From positions 264,501 through 328,500 of the forward strand of contig NW_025776244.1 in NCBI RefSeq assembly GCF_021130785.1: a DNA stretch of 64,000 nt, given 5' to 3'. A program made the position numbers and the translations under genes. The notes under the pieces were generated by a model that was not told the DNA's origin, did no database searches, and saw only the letters and a list, made by a program, of their open reading frames with translations. Shown one piece after another: positions 1 through 11,650 of the stretch. Origin of the DNA: Homalodisca vitripennis. Lineage: Eukaryota; Arthropoda; Insecta; Hemiptera; Cicadellidae. Positions within the stretch are counted from its first letter, which is position 1, and each line of letters begins with the position of its first letter.

Positions 1-70
1 CAGTGGAGGAGGCCGGTAAGTGTTTCGGGCTCTCAACTATTCTTCATACTGTCCGGCCTGGTGGATCATA

Positions 71-1042
71 TCAGATATGGTCATACATTCTTGTCGTTTC
101 ATCGTGTTTATACTCGGGACGCATGTTTGAATATAAAATATTGACTTTATCGTCTAGTGTTAACGAACCTCTTCTGTGCATTAATGTCATTAAAGCCACG
201 ACATTTTGGAAAATCTCTGGCAAGGCTATAAGGATGTCGTTTCGTTCAATGCTGTACGCGTCAAGTAGTTCATCCAATCTCTCTAGGAACGAGATCGGTC
301 CTTTCACTCCGTCAAAACGAAGATTCCATTTCCTTACTAGGTTGCATAAGTTAGGCGAGTAACTCTGCAGATCGAAACAACCTGATCGTTTTTGTAGTCC
401 GACCGGATTCGTTTGTGTGTACGTCGGAAGTGAATAGTCCGGTAACATCGGTTGGTGGCTATGTGCTACGTTTGTGAGCGGAGTTTCCATCGTGACATTA
501 GCTGAAGGCTGGGATTCTCTAGTGGTTTTTAACGATAAAATTATTTCCCTTAGAGTTCTGCTGTCAGCGTTAGGAGGGAGTCCAAGAATTTCACGAAGAG
601 CCATGCTCTCGTTTTGCTCATTGCTGCTCAGTACCCTGTGGGTGTGAGATACGGAATTGCCTCCTAATGCGCCCGCATAGTCCATCCTGTTATTTTTGTT
701 CTCGACCTCACGTTCAGAAGTCGTTAATTTATCCGACCGTAAATATGCTACGTATCGTTTTCTTAATTCGTCAACTTTTCCCTCACTATGAAGATCGTAT
801 TTTAAAAATTCGTTGCGTAGTTGGGTTTTGTCTAAGCGATAGACCCATCTAAAATATGGGTCATTTTCCGTTGGCGATTTATTTTTTATTGTTTCCGGTT
901 GCCTAGTGGGAACATTAAGCGTGGACAAAGGTCGAGTTTCTGTTGACAATGGTACAGGCGTATCTTTATCACCCTCAGTACCGTTAGCCTTATCTAAATC
1001 GACCCTTTTGTTTGAGGTTGGCAAAATATACAATACTCCCAA
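71..1042 (-). pseudogene. gag: retrotransposon Gag, internally deleted
   Basis: A 323-residue frame matching insect Ty3/gypsy-type Gag polyproteins, which form the retrotransposon particle. Residues about 67-100 resemble a SAP-like helical motif (VYRLDKTQLRNEFLKYDL). Residues about 234-284 match the start of the Retrotrans_gag core (RFDGVKGPISFLERLDELL, then LPEIF). The core then jumps directly to the segment that normally closes it (MHRRGSLTLDDKVNILYSN, residues about 289-307). In related Gags several dozen residues lie between these two parts, so I infer an in-frame internal deletion. After residue 313 the expected continuation is in another frame, and stops follow, so a frameshift lies near position 110. 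No zinc knuckle is visible before the window edge. The family call is from motif memory, not a search. Confidence 0.75.
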
Positions 1043-1484
1043 CAGCCAGCGTAAAACCGCAAAGAACTTGCAAAATATAACGCTTTCAAATATTTTAAAC
1101 TAATTTCTTAAAAAACAGTATTTTTAGAAAACTATCGTTTAATTTCGTCCAATTGTTTGGGCGACAAATTTATAACGTTTGGTCGGGTCAGAGATAGTTT
1201 ATAAAAATATATAACCCAAAGACATCGGATAGAACAGTCGAGAGGGGTAAAATTCAGGGTTCGAAAGGGAGAGGAAGTTTCCAAGTTCAGCTCAGAACCG
1301 AATTAATGTAAAACCTAAAGCGGAAGCAAATATAGCACCGATGAACAACGGATCATCAGGCTTTCATCATCGCAGACGAAACGGAATAAAGGGAAGGCGT
1401 CAGCATATGCTTTAGGATGACTGTTCCACTACCTAAACGTTCCCTAATACGACAGTTGGTAGTTCAACTGAAGCTCGAAAACTA

Positions 1485-2400
1485 GGAACGCTGGAGCCAA
1501 CATACGTCAAGCGACCTAGCGGCCTCTAAAAGAAACGATAAGCCAAATAAAAATTAAATGCGAACACTAGTTCGCTCAAAATCACACCTAGCTCAATTAG
1601 AGCTCGAAACTAAGGAACGCTGGTGCCAACGTACGTCAAGCAACCCAGCGGCCTCGAAACTAAACGATATACTATGTAAACACTAAACTACGTTCACTCC
1701 TAGTCCAAAATTCAGGAACGCTGGTGCCAACGTACGTACGTCAAGCGACCCAGCGACCTCGAAACGAAACGATAAACTAAATAAAAACTAATTATATCAC
1801 GCCTAGTCCGATACTAAGGAACGCTGGTGCCAACGTACGTCAAGCAACCCAGCGGCCTCGAAAAGAAACGATAAACTAAGTAAAACTAAATAATTAAATT
1901 ACGCCTAGCCCGAAGCTCAGGAACGCTGGTGCCAACGTACGTACGTCAAGCGACCCAGCGACCTCGAAACGAAACGATAAACTAAATAAAAACTAATTAT
2001 ATCACGCCTAGTCCGATACTAAGGAACGCTGGTGCCAACGTACGTCAAGTAACCCAGCGGCCTCGAAAAGAAACGATAAACTAAGTAAAACTAAATAATT
2101 AAATTACGCCTAGCCCGAAGCTCAGGAACACTGGTGCCAACGTACGTCAAGCAACCCAGCGGCCTCGAAAAGAAACGATAAACTGAGTAAAACTAAATTA
2201 AATTACGCCTAGCCGAAGCTCAGGAACGCTTGTGCCAACGTACGTCAAGCAACCCAGTGGCCTCGAAACGGAACAATAAACTTGTATAAGCTAAATTAAA
2301 CTACATTCACGCCTAGTCCAAAATTCAAGAACGCTGGTGACAACGTACGTACTTCAAGCAACCCAGCGGCCTCGAAAAGAAACGATAAGCTAAATAAAAC
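1485..2400 (-). repeat. tandem repeat, ~100-bp period, nine copies, in retrotransposon leader
   Basis: Copies of a unit starting near ggaacgctggtgccaacg begin at about 1485, 1613, 1713, 1817, 1918, 2021, 2123, 2221 and 2328, a spacing of 98-107 bp apart from a first interval of 128. Some copies carry an extra ACGT (cgtacgtacgtc against cgtacgtc). Each unit ends in a cctcgaaa-type segment followed by an AT-rich spacer. It lies between the probable LTR and gag, that is, in the 5' untranslated leader. Confidence 0.9.
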
Positions 2401-2439
2401 TAAATTACAACTCCTCGTTACTAGTAATGGAATCTAATC

Positions 2440-2730
2440 CTAGTCGTACTGATTTATTTTCTTGCTATACTTTATATCTAAAATAATATTCAGACTCGAC
2501 GAGACTCCGCCCGAGAGAGCGAGGCAGCCAGGCACAGCGTACTTACGTACCGTAGTACCTGAGGTGTCCGCTGTAAGGCGCTTCAGCCCTTGAAGCGAAC
2601 TCCGGCGGATGTATCCCCAAACTCCGCGTCTTACCCGGTCGTGCCGGACCCCGCCAGCTGACGTCTCCCGCGATGGTGTTGAGCTACTGGAGTATAATTG
2701 TAGGTGGAAGAAATAAAAATCATAACATGT
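2440..2730 (-). repeat. probable LTR of the gag-bearing element
   Basis: A GC-richer block just upstream (minus strand) of the repeat leader. On the minus strand it can start at TGTTATGA (2727 downward) and contains an AATAAA near its far end (about 2455). The open frame at 2440-2760 is a by-product of its composition. Exact ends are not fixed because no second LTR is in the window. Confidence 0.5.
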
Positions 2731-2734
2731 CATT

Positions 2735-3109
2735 AAACTAAAAAGATATTCTCCTCTCAAAAAAATAAAAATGCCTTATTTAAACCCCCTGTAAAAATGA
2801 CATGTTACATACAACTATTAAGTGTTATTTCCTTCCTGGAAACAATGACTGATAATTTTGCTTACTCTACTAAACCCCAGGTTGGTTGACGGTTATACGA
2901 GCTGTCAGTACTCAGAATTATACTATATAAGTTGTTGATAAAAGTTTTGCGCTTTTATTACACATTTATTGATGTCAATATACTTAAAATTGAAACAAAG
3001 CATGTGTTTCGAGACCTAATTTTTAATATTTTGTCATATATCTCAGAAATGGCTGGTCTTACTGGTCTTTGATGATTGTATTCAGCTTTTCAGTTCCAAT
3101 ATATTTAAC
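2735..3109. other. no feature recognised
   Basis: AT-rich sequence between the retrotransposon and a transposon end. I see no coding or repeat signal. Confidence 0.5.
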
Positions 3110-3332
3110 TGGATCCAATAACTTCGAATAACTTAAAAACTATCTTTCCACCATAAAAACATCGGTTTCGCTTTATTTCCGTCCTTTCCTGGAAAATCGA
3201 GTGAACTCTTTGGCTAGCCGTAGCTCGCTAACAAAGCGTTACCCGACGTATGTGTATATGAACTTTTTCACGTTTTGATGAAATTAAAGCACCCGAGAAG
3301 TTTGTCAGTTTACTCGTGGGACACCCTGTATA
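3110..3332. mobile_element. transposon end fragment ending in gggacaccctgtata
   Basis: The terminal motif gggacaccctgtata (3318-3332) is the reverse complement of the tatacagggtgtccc end seen on many insect TIR elements. The ~220 bp before it are less AT-rich and interrupt the array unit that resumes right after it. I found no matching opposite end upstream, so the copy appears truncated. Confidence 0.5.
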
Positions 3333-3339
3333 TGCACTG

Positions 3340-3720
3340 GACCAGCTTTTTATGCTGTGATGAGGTGTCGATAAAACTGGGATGTAACTACGTATTTTGT
3401 GTGTCGTAAAAGCAGAAGGAATATTTTTTTTTAATTTCTACAAATAGTATAAAAAAGTATATAAATAATAAAAATAAGAGCCTCACATCATGTTCCTTGT
3501 TCGGTGGTTCTCCGAGGTGCTGCGATTAGAATGAATTTTTATTATAATACTGACAAATTCAGAACATTTAAATACCCCGAAATATTCTTCCAATGTTTCC
3601 ATGGATACAAGTAATTTATATGTGTACTTAGATATGTGGGACATATTAGCATGATTGTTTTAATAAAAGTGTCAATATTTTATTATACGCAATTGACGTT
3701 CTTCAGTAATTATGGAACTA
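3340..3720 (+). repeat. array unit core 1 (B3, B4 remnant, B5)
   Basis: Left-truncated copy of the array unit. B3 is at about 3363, the 3' half of B4 (cctcacatcatgttccttg) at 3480, and B5 (gtttccatggata) at 3595-3607. It is closest to the copies at 24665-25000 and 62806-63060. Confidence 0.8.
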
Positions 3721-5450
3721 ACTACGTGAATTCTTTCTATTGTTTTCTTGTATAGGGAGAACGTTTACGAATATAAGCAAACAGCCTTAAGTAACGTAAA
3801 ATTTATGAAACATCTCCTCCAAAAATGAAATTAGTTATCAGCCAAAACTAGCTTAGATCCGGGTCGTAATAAAAGAAGTAGAATGAAGTATAACATCTCA
3901 TGAAATAGATTTATCAGAAATATTTGTTTTTATTAAAAACATTTAATTATGACCGTCAGCCAACGTTATGGAAATACTAAACTTGCCACTTTCAGCCAAG
4001 TATTGTTACCGTTATTGTAAAACATTCTAGATTAAATATTTTTGAAGGGTAGCGTTCGAAACTTTTAATTCGTAAATTATTCTTTGAAAAATACACTAAT
4101 ACTAGTGTACTTATTGTAGTACATAAAGTAATAATACTTATTTGTATGTTTTACTCTAACATTTGTCATTGAACGTTCTCAGCGTGCCCTAGTCTGACAT
4201 GCAATAAGGGTTTGAATCAATTAATCAGTACTATACAGTCCCGTAACAACAAAGTGCGCTAGTTGTTGATTGGACACTTCTATCACGTTACTTCTCAAAC
4301 ATTTATTAACTCACTTTTATCCAAATAAGGCCTTTTAATCCGAAAATTTAGAACATTTTCTCTTTTTTTAAAGTCCTGTAAATATAAAAATTAATCAATG
4401 TCCAAAGCTACATTTATTTTATGTCCTTTTATTTCACACGTTTGTATTCAAATGAATATGTATTATATTTACAGCTTTATAGCTAAGAAATCACTTACGG
4501 CTGTAGAGTTTTGATTTAATTTTAATAACTTTATCGTTAAATTAATAGCTACTCCGTCATTTCTTGGAAACTGAGAAAAGAACCTTGCAGTGTAATTAAT
4601 AAATGGTTTTGTAACTTGGAAAGCTGAAATAACATTACTCTTATAAGGACAAGAAAAGTTGTTTTCTGGAATGTCACTTTTAGCCAGGTTTTCACTCGCA
4701 TACGAAACTATTGCATAAATATGCTTTAATTATGAATATATTATTATATCTACTATTGAATATTGGTTATGACATTAGTCAGTAGAATGTAATACAGAAC
4801 AAATGGTTTTGTTAGTGTCCTTGTATGGTGCAACTAGTAGTAGTAACCTTAACATTCAATACGCTTTGTGAATAAAATCATTGATGGAGGTATTTCTCAA
4901 TTTAATTTCCAAGAGAAAACGCCAAAATATCTGCGAGACACATTATACACCTATCTATATTCTGAACAGTTGGTGATCTTACGCTTTCACGGTGCAGTCC
5001 AAGTCACCTTTAATGAAACTTTTCTACCTTACAAATTTTATTTAGGGACTTGTGCCATTCCTCATTCCGCTAAGATTCATCTGTAGACTCTTGGATATGT
5101 GTAGTCCGTACCAGTGTAGTCGAGAAGTGGTGGTTTAAAAGCCAGCTTAACTTTATAGAAGGCAATATTAACCTAAATACGAGTTAGGTTTAAAAATATC
5201 TTTTTCGCCATCCGTCTCGCTATGTGTTAGGAAGAATCCTTCAAGGTCCTGAATGGCTGCAAATTAATTGTTCCCCTGCTTGTTCCGTTTACTCATCTGG
5301 CCTAGCTCTGGTGAGCTCCTATTGTTGTCAGCCTAATGTGAGAAAGAATCCAAGGCTCGCGGCTATAACTTCTGTGGTGTTCATGGGAATAATCCCCAGC
5401 ACCATCCATGTCACAACATGAGCATTTTAATAGCCCAGTACCTCGGTCTA
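3340..5450 (+). repeat. segmental duplicate, copy A of three
   Basis: Similar in order to 24650-27190 and, as far as the window reaches, 62780-64000. Shared landmarks are cgtgccctagtctgacatgca (near 4188), ggttttgtaacttgga (near 4604), tagccaggttttc (near 4681) and tccttcaaggtcctgaatg (near 5238). Small open frames at 4868 and 5224 are not kept in the other copies, so I do not call genes here. Confidence 0.75.
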
Positions 5451-6189
5451 TATGTCACACTGGATGAGTGTATTGGCTTTTGGCATTAGACTTAAAATTC
5501 CTGTACGTTTTTAAACATTTTAGTATTAGCAAAGAAATAATGTATTGGGAATTGACACTCCATTCAAAAGTTCAATCGTTATTGCTTAGTAGCTTAAAAC
5601 TTTAGGAGAGGAGAGTGAAGTCAGACTCCTTATGTAAGAAATGAGAAATTAGCAACACTATTTTATATTATTCTTCACATTTGTTACGTGTTGTGTAATA
5701 GGCTTCGCTGAAGTTGCATGCCAAAATTTTAATTGTATATAGCTTGTTTCATTTTCGATTTATCCTGTGGAGACATAAACAAACAATCATACAGGAAAGA
5801 AATGTTAACATTCACGGTGACCTAAAAGAGAAATCGTATGAGCTTAATGAGTATTAGGTTTCTATGACACTCAGCCTAATTCCATGTTTGGACACACCAT
5901 CACATAATTCATTTTGCCTATGTAGAAACCTCATCCTAGGTTTTATATCAGTACTCAAATAACATTTCTGGTAAGCAAATGAGGGTACTACCACAAAGGT
6001 GTGCAATGGAATCATAGTTTGCCAGTAACTTAGAACATTAGAACATTAAGCACAATATATTATAATATATTTTTACTCTGATATTAAATGTGGCATTGCA
6101 ATATCACATGATACTACACAGTTTGATGAAATATTTAATAATTCACCAATCTTGGTTGCAAATAACAACCAAAAATTTTCGATGCGGGG
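5451..6189. other. inter-unit spacer, partly duplicated at 14234-14370
   Basis: Around 5868-5980 the sequence matches 14234-14345 (gacactcagcct..., then tctggtaagcaa). No coding signal is visible. Confidence 0.5.
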
Positions 6190-6450
6190 GTTTCCTTTTA
6201 ACTTTTTGGTTTTATCGCCAAATATGTTTGGATTGCTTTCGAGGAGCATGACTCGAGATTTAAAAAGTCTGCAACAGCATCAGATTTTAGACGCTGTACT
6301 AAGAAGAAACTGAAGTCGAGCTAAACTCAACATACGTATTGAATCAGCCCTTCCCATCTTATCTGCGTTATTGAAGATTCAGTAGCTCCACCGTGCTTTT
6401 GGATCGTGTCAGTCAACATCATAGTGCTTTTAGTTGTGCACCTGATGAGA
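6190..6450 (+). repeat. fragments of the inverted-repeat family seen at 30030-30675
   Basis: 6200-6320 resembles the end of the right arm near 30540-30660 (tttggat, catgactc, agacgctg in the same order). 6405-6440 resembles the family start (catagtgc, then cacctgatgagaca). Two partial copies therefore lie head to tail here. Confidence 0.5.
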
Positions 6451-6529
6451 CATGATTATATAGGGTGCATAATGAAAATAACCATTATCTGGAGAATACA
6501 TTATTTAATCATCCGATTGATAAAAATGG

Positions 6530-6905
6530 TGAAAATACTTCAAAATAGTCTACTCCTGCATCAATACACCTGGTTAAACAATTCTGCTACACTTGGAAAG
6601 CACGCTGGAACTCCTCCACTGGAACGCCTCTCAGTACTCTTATAACTTCAGCTTGGATGTTTCCCACCGAATCTCAGTGCTTTCCCATTAGCTCTCTCTT
6701 CAGTCAGTGGAACAAAACAAAATCACACAGAGCTATGTCAGAGCTGTAAGTAGATTGGGGCACCATGGAGGTCTTGTTCTTGGTAGGGTAGTTGGCAACT
6801 ACGAATGCCGTGTGGCTGGGGGCATTTTCGTGGTGGAGCTTGAAGATGACTAATATCAGGCCGGACGCGGGCAATCTTGCGTTTCAGTCTCAAGCACCTC
6901 CAGAC
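6530..6905 (-). pseudogene. mariner transposase, C-terminal remnant
   Basis: Minus-strand translation gives the C-terminal half of a mariner-family DD(D) transposase, the cut-and-paste enzyme of these elements. Visible pieces are LKRKIARVRPDI, then in another frame LHHENAPSHTAFVVANY, then YSSDIALCDFVLF, and finally VEEFQRAF and RCIDAGVDYFE. The usual HHDNAP catalytic aspartate is glutamate here (HHENAP). The third acid (LCDF) is retained. There is one frameshift near 6855 and at least three in-frame stops. The N-terminal half and TIRs are missing, because array sequence begins at about 6960. Clearly dead. Confidence 0.8.
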
Positions 6906-7190
6906 AAATCACTGCGTTGACAGTTTTTCCTTGCGGTACAAACTCAAAATGGACGATTTCTCAAACTTCAAAGAAGACTACCAGCATTATTTTGATACGA
7001 GACATGCTCATGTGAACTTTTTGGGATTTGGGAGAGGATTGTGTGTTATTCTCCAAAACGACTTATTTTATTTCGTCATGAAACAGAAATTTCATTGTTA
7101 TCATTTAAAAAGAGGAATTTTCATATTTAAATTTAGTATTAGAATCTAATTATGCATTCCTAATATTGCATAATTTAAATTGGCCCGTTA

Positions 7191-8110
7191 TTATCTCTTG
7201 TATTGTGAAACTAATAGATTTCTGTAACTAATAGAATGAATTAAATCTTCTAGAACAAATTTAGGTCACAACTGTTTTGTATTAATTTTAATTTTTGAAA
7301 TATATCAATCAAACCAAAAATAATTTTTTATATCTTAAAAATAAACATCAACGAGTAATGTGAACTGATTACGAATTTTTTGCTTACTAGCAACGCTAGA
7401 AAGATTGTTGTAAAACACAAATTAGAAAATGCCTCTCATAACAATATATACATTTTTTTATTCAACTTCAAATAACTAAAAATAAAAAACTACTAAAAAT
7501 AACATAAAACTTCAAATATCTATTGGTGTCCATTCAGTACGAAATATTGTAAACTGATTCTCCCTGTACTCTTTGGGTACTAAGAGGATTATACATAGCA
7601 CCAAACACGAATTAGTAGCTTTTACACAAAACTTAAAAATACAGTGTATTAACTATATTTAAATGTACTTATGTTAGCGCTACATATAACTATTGTGGCG
7701 TTTTGTGCTGTAAATAAACGCTAAAACTAGGATGTAAACTGCTTTGTATAACGAGAAATAGCGAGTAAAAACTATGATTCAAATTGAATTAAAGTAACTC
7801 ATCTTTGTAAGTCCTGGTCCTCGTCTTGCTTCTCGTCAATCATCGTGTTCCTGGTGCTACTTCCACGACTAGCTGTGAGTTGAAGGAAATTTGAACAATG
7901 CAGCGACATAAAACTTTAGACTTATTTTAAAACATTAAATAATAAATGCTATTTTGTTTCCATGGATATAAAATAATATTTTACTGAAACTGCTGCTTAC
8001 GTTTTAGCTGTCCCTTATATTGCTGACGTCACGACTACTAATAACGCTAAACTTTTGTTGTATGATTACCCTAACACATAAATTTGAGAGGCACAAACGG
8101 GTAAATAAAA
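7191..8110 (+). repeat. array unit core 2, complete (B1-B6)
   Basis: B1 at 7191, hairpin B2 at 7558-7588, B3 at about 7725, B4 at 7808, B5 at 7956-7968, B6 at 8020-8110. One of the best copies for reading block order and spacing. B6 contains the palindrome TGACGTCA (8024-8031). A further block before B1 (7055-7110, tcatgaaacagaaatt) also recurs in other copies. Confidence 0.85.
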
Positions 8111-8895
8111 CTTAACTATAAAGATTCTTATAAGTTTTTTTCCCCGTCTCTGATAAATGTGTAACATTATTAGTGTTTGGATGCAACGTGCAGGGGAACT
8201 GTACGACATGACATCTTTTACTATTTCTAATTATTCTACAATACGCGACACGACATGACATTTGGAAACTTCATTTCCGAATTTAACCAAAAGGATAAAA
8301 CTGAACACAAAAATTGAAAACATCATTTCCAAATTTAACCAATCACCAAATCCCTCTATGAGGCCTGGAGCGAGTTGTAATATTATACAAGCAAATGTAC
8401 ACAAACCGGGTTGAGTTTCTTTGTGAAGTTATCTTTAAATTTGAAATATTTTTAATTCCATATTCTCAGGAATACATGATTATCCCAATTAAGTTCTGTA
8501 AAATAATATTACGTTTATAAAAATAATCAAATTTATAATTTATTATTTTCGTAAACGGTAAAAAAAGATAGCGACACATAAAAAGATTGTTGATCTTAAC
8601 ACGGTTAAGCTTTTAAAACCTAACAAAAAACCATTTCCAACTCTTGTATAGTTAATAAAGTTCTTAACTTAAAAGATAAATCTCCCAATTGATATTAAAA
8701 TATTTCTATGTTTCCATGAAGTCATCAGTAGACATTTAATTTTGTTCCTGCAACCTGTTAGGCCCAAAGAAGCTCTCAACGTTTCGACTAGAAGTTTAGC
8801 GTTAACCTCTTTATGAGAGACTTATTAATACATGCTGTTTGATAAGTAATTTAGTAGCATTGTACGTAGTAATCAGACATTAAGTAATTCTTAAC

Positions 8896-8898
<3 letters not shown>

Positions 8899-8969
<71 letters not shown>
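8899..8969. repeat. (AT)n microsatellite
   Basis: About 70 bp of uninterrupted AT dinucleotides. Not present at the equivalent point of the duplicate near 50130. Confidence 0.97.
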
Positions 8970-8972
<3 letters not shown>

Positions 8973-9224
8973 TTTCAGTTACGATTAATATTTTTAAATA
9001 AACTAATTATTTTCTGATTTACTCTTAACTAATAGGAACAAAGGTACTCTCGGTTACGTTTTATATTTATGTAAAAAAGGAGTTTTTTTAAAGATAAATA
9101 ATTGTATTAAAACTGTACTTTTTCCGAATCTAAATGTTTAATAACTACAAGATGTGTTACAAAATGAAAAAATAATTGTTTGTACTATGACAGGAAACAA
9201 AAAAAGAATACAAAAATTTAATTC

Positions 9225-9640
9225 TGAATGTCTGTGAAGGTTAAATTCAGAGCTCTGGTGATGGTTTCAGAAACTAATTGGTTAAATCAACAATTACAGA
9301 CCATATTTATACTTAAATTTGTATAATATAGTTATTATTTTATTGAGTGTAAACAATTAAATGTTATTAAGATATTAATTTTATTCCCAAGTCAACTAGC
9401 ATTCGCTTATTTAAATCATGTTCAATATTGTACCGTTATTAAATGCCCGAGTGATATCTCTAAGACATACTTAAGTAAATAATTCTTCAAGTAATCTTTA
9501 CACTATTTATCAGATATGTATGAACGGATATTATATAGCTTTGTGTATGTGTCGAGATTGATTGTAAACTGATTCTTTCTGTAGACTTAGAGTACTGAAA
9601 GGATTTAAAAACACAAATCTCAAGTTTTTATAGCTCACAA
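9225..9640 (+). repeat. array unit core 3, partial (B1, B2)
   Basis: B1 (agctctggtgatgg) at about 9251 and hairpin B2 at 9573-9602. A weak B3-like stretch follows near 9705. Confidence 0.75.
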
Positions 9641-10440
9641 AATATACGAAATGTATTTGTTGATCAAGCTAATCTTCCTCATTGTATAAACCCTGTTAAT
9701 TGCGAACGCGTTATAACTAAATAGAAACTGTTTCACTATCCACTGTCCATTTAAACTGCAAATATGTAATTCCTTAGAGGAAGAAAAATACTATTTTTAT
9801 AACTTATAAGAATTATTTGAAAACTTGTCAAATTAAAGATTAAACGTACCTAAATACCTTTTATTGATTTTTCAAATATTTTCATTTTGATTTGTTTGCA
9901 ATTATTGCATCCCGTTTACGACTAATAAAATGAAAACTATAACTATTTTATAACCATTTCGCAATGTCAAACCACTACCGTAACACTAATAGGGTAGTCA
10001 CACTAGATTAATTAATTTTCCTAATTTATTGCATAGTTGACTTTGATTACTCTCTTGTAGTTTAAGGAATTATAATTTTAATTTTACTGCGCAAGTTACG
10101 TCAACAAACTATGTTTCATATTCAAATATAGAAGGTATTTTTCTCAGTATCACTATAAAAATATTAGAGAAGTGAAAAAATAAGCTGTTATATACTTGAT
10201 TTTGTGCTTAAAGAGGCCTCTGACCATATCTGCACAAGACTTAAAGTCTTTCAGCAAATGCATTCTCTCTTTTTATTTAGAAACAACTTTAATTCAGTTA
10301 TTTTATTTGGAATATTTAAGTTGAGTGTTCTACAATACGGTATGCTATTGAAGTTACATCAAAATTTAATTAAAATATGAAAATATAATTATTGAAATTT
10401 TCATTTATAACTAGCACCCGTGTATATTAAGATTAATGTA

Positions 10441-10590
10441 AGTGAACAGCGCGTCCGATTCGGTACTCAAACTCTGACACTTTACGTGGTATAGCCGCGT
10501 CGGTAAACACATACTACCAAGACAGTGGAATATGTCTACCAGGCACATTCTAGTAATATTTCATCAGCGTGTGCCCAATAGATGAGAATT
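10441..10590 (-). repeat. tRNA-derived SINE-like block
   Basis: On the minus strand the block holds a box-A-like stretch (ccgacgcggctataccacg) and a box-B-like gagtttgagtaccg, spaced as in tRNA-derived SINEs. Related copies lie at 13655-13790, 52205-52360 and 61935-62045. All are diverged. Confidence 0.5.
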
Positions 10591-10689
10591 TGCAGGTATT
10601 GTAATACTGTCCCGAAAAGAATACTTAAAATTATCTAATGCGTAAGTTTTTAATCTATGAAAGCCATAATGGTGTCCAAAAAGAGAGTG

Positions 10690-11650
10690 AGTGATTAAAA
10701 TCTCGACAGAAGAGAGTTCTAGTGTACGATTCAGTAACTACTTCATAAAAATAAAAGTCATAGAATATTTTCTCTTTTCAAAACTACCCTATACTGATTT
10801 TTAAATGTAATTGAAACATTGTAACATGATGCAGTCGATCACTGATATTATTATTCAGCTAGCATACACTTATTTTACTTAAATTTCAATATTTATCCAT
10901 GAAAATACGTCAGAAAGAAAGCGGTTTGACGTAAGTAAGAAAATATTTCTCTTATATAAGTATTGGTTTTTTCATTAAATATTTAAAAACAGGTACAATT
11001 TTACCATGCGTCAAAATCTTCTTTATCTTATATTACAAAACGATTCTCTCTGTGTTCTTTGTGTACAGAGCGGATTGTAAATAGCCTAAAACACAACATT
11101 TGCAGTTTTTAAACAAAGCTATGACAACCTTAATAAGTCAAGAAATCAAATCAACGAAATAATTAATACGTATTTTAATGTTGCTATTTAGTACTAGTGT
11201 TGTCACTAACTATTCCGGTGTTCTGTCACTAAAAATAGGGTGTGTAAACTGCTTTGTTATTGAGAGATAGAAAAGCAGATGCTGTGAATTTTAAGAAAAT
11301 ATAAAAAGTAACTCATCTGTAAGTTCTGGTCCTGGTCCTGGCCATAATGTATCCTGGAGGAGTTTCCCGGCCGTACTCGAAATAGAACGATTTTCATCAT
11401 AAACTGAGCTATAGAAAAATTACTGAACAAAATGTTGTTTCTTTTTGTTTCTATGGATATACATAATTTTATATATTGTACTGTTGAGTAAGTTTCAAAT
11501 GTTTTCCTTCTTTTCTTTTAATCTTGAATAGTGCAGGCTTGTATTTTTTATGCCACGTCTCTTACCGAAAAGGAACAAAATTCCCGTACAAACAAGTCGT
11601 ACATTCTCTAGTCACAAAGACATCAATAAACATATTTATATCATGCTTGT
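10690..11650 (+). repeat. array unit core 4 (B1-B6)
   Basis: B1 near 10705, hairpin B2 at 11043-11072, B3 near 11237, B4 (gttctggtcctggtcctgg) near 11323, B5 (gtttctatggatat) near 11447, B6 degenerate. In the duplicate at 52385-52830 B1 and B2 are deleted but B3-B6 remain. Confidence 0.8.

Larger units (their letters stand above)
1..2732 (-). mobile_element. LTR retrotransposon, 5' part, Ty3/gypsy-like, degenerate
   Basis: Read on the minus strand, a probable LTR (about 2730 to 2440) is followed by a leader of tandem ~100-bp repeats (about 2400 to 1485) and then by a gag reading frame (1042 to 71). Any pol region would lie beyond the window edge. LTR, leader and gag differ from the surrounding AT-rich DNA by higher GC content. 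No primer-binding site was identified with confidence, so the lineage is assigned only from the gag. The element is inactive in this copy because gag is damaged. Confidence 0.7.

Noticed and set aside
1485..2400. Repeated primer-binding sites (tggcaccagcg on the minus strand)
   Set aside because: Begins TGG like a primer-binding site, but it lies well away from the LTR edge and matches no tRNA 3' end I can confirm.
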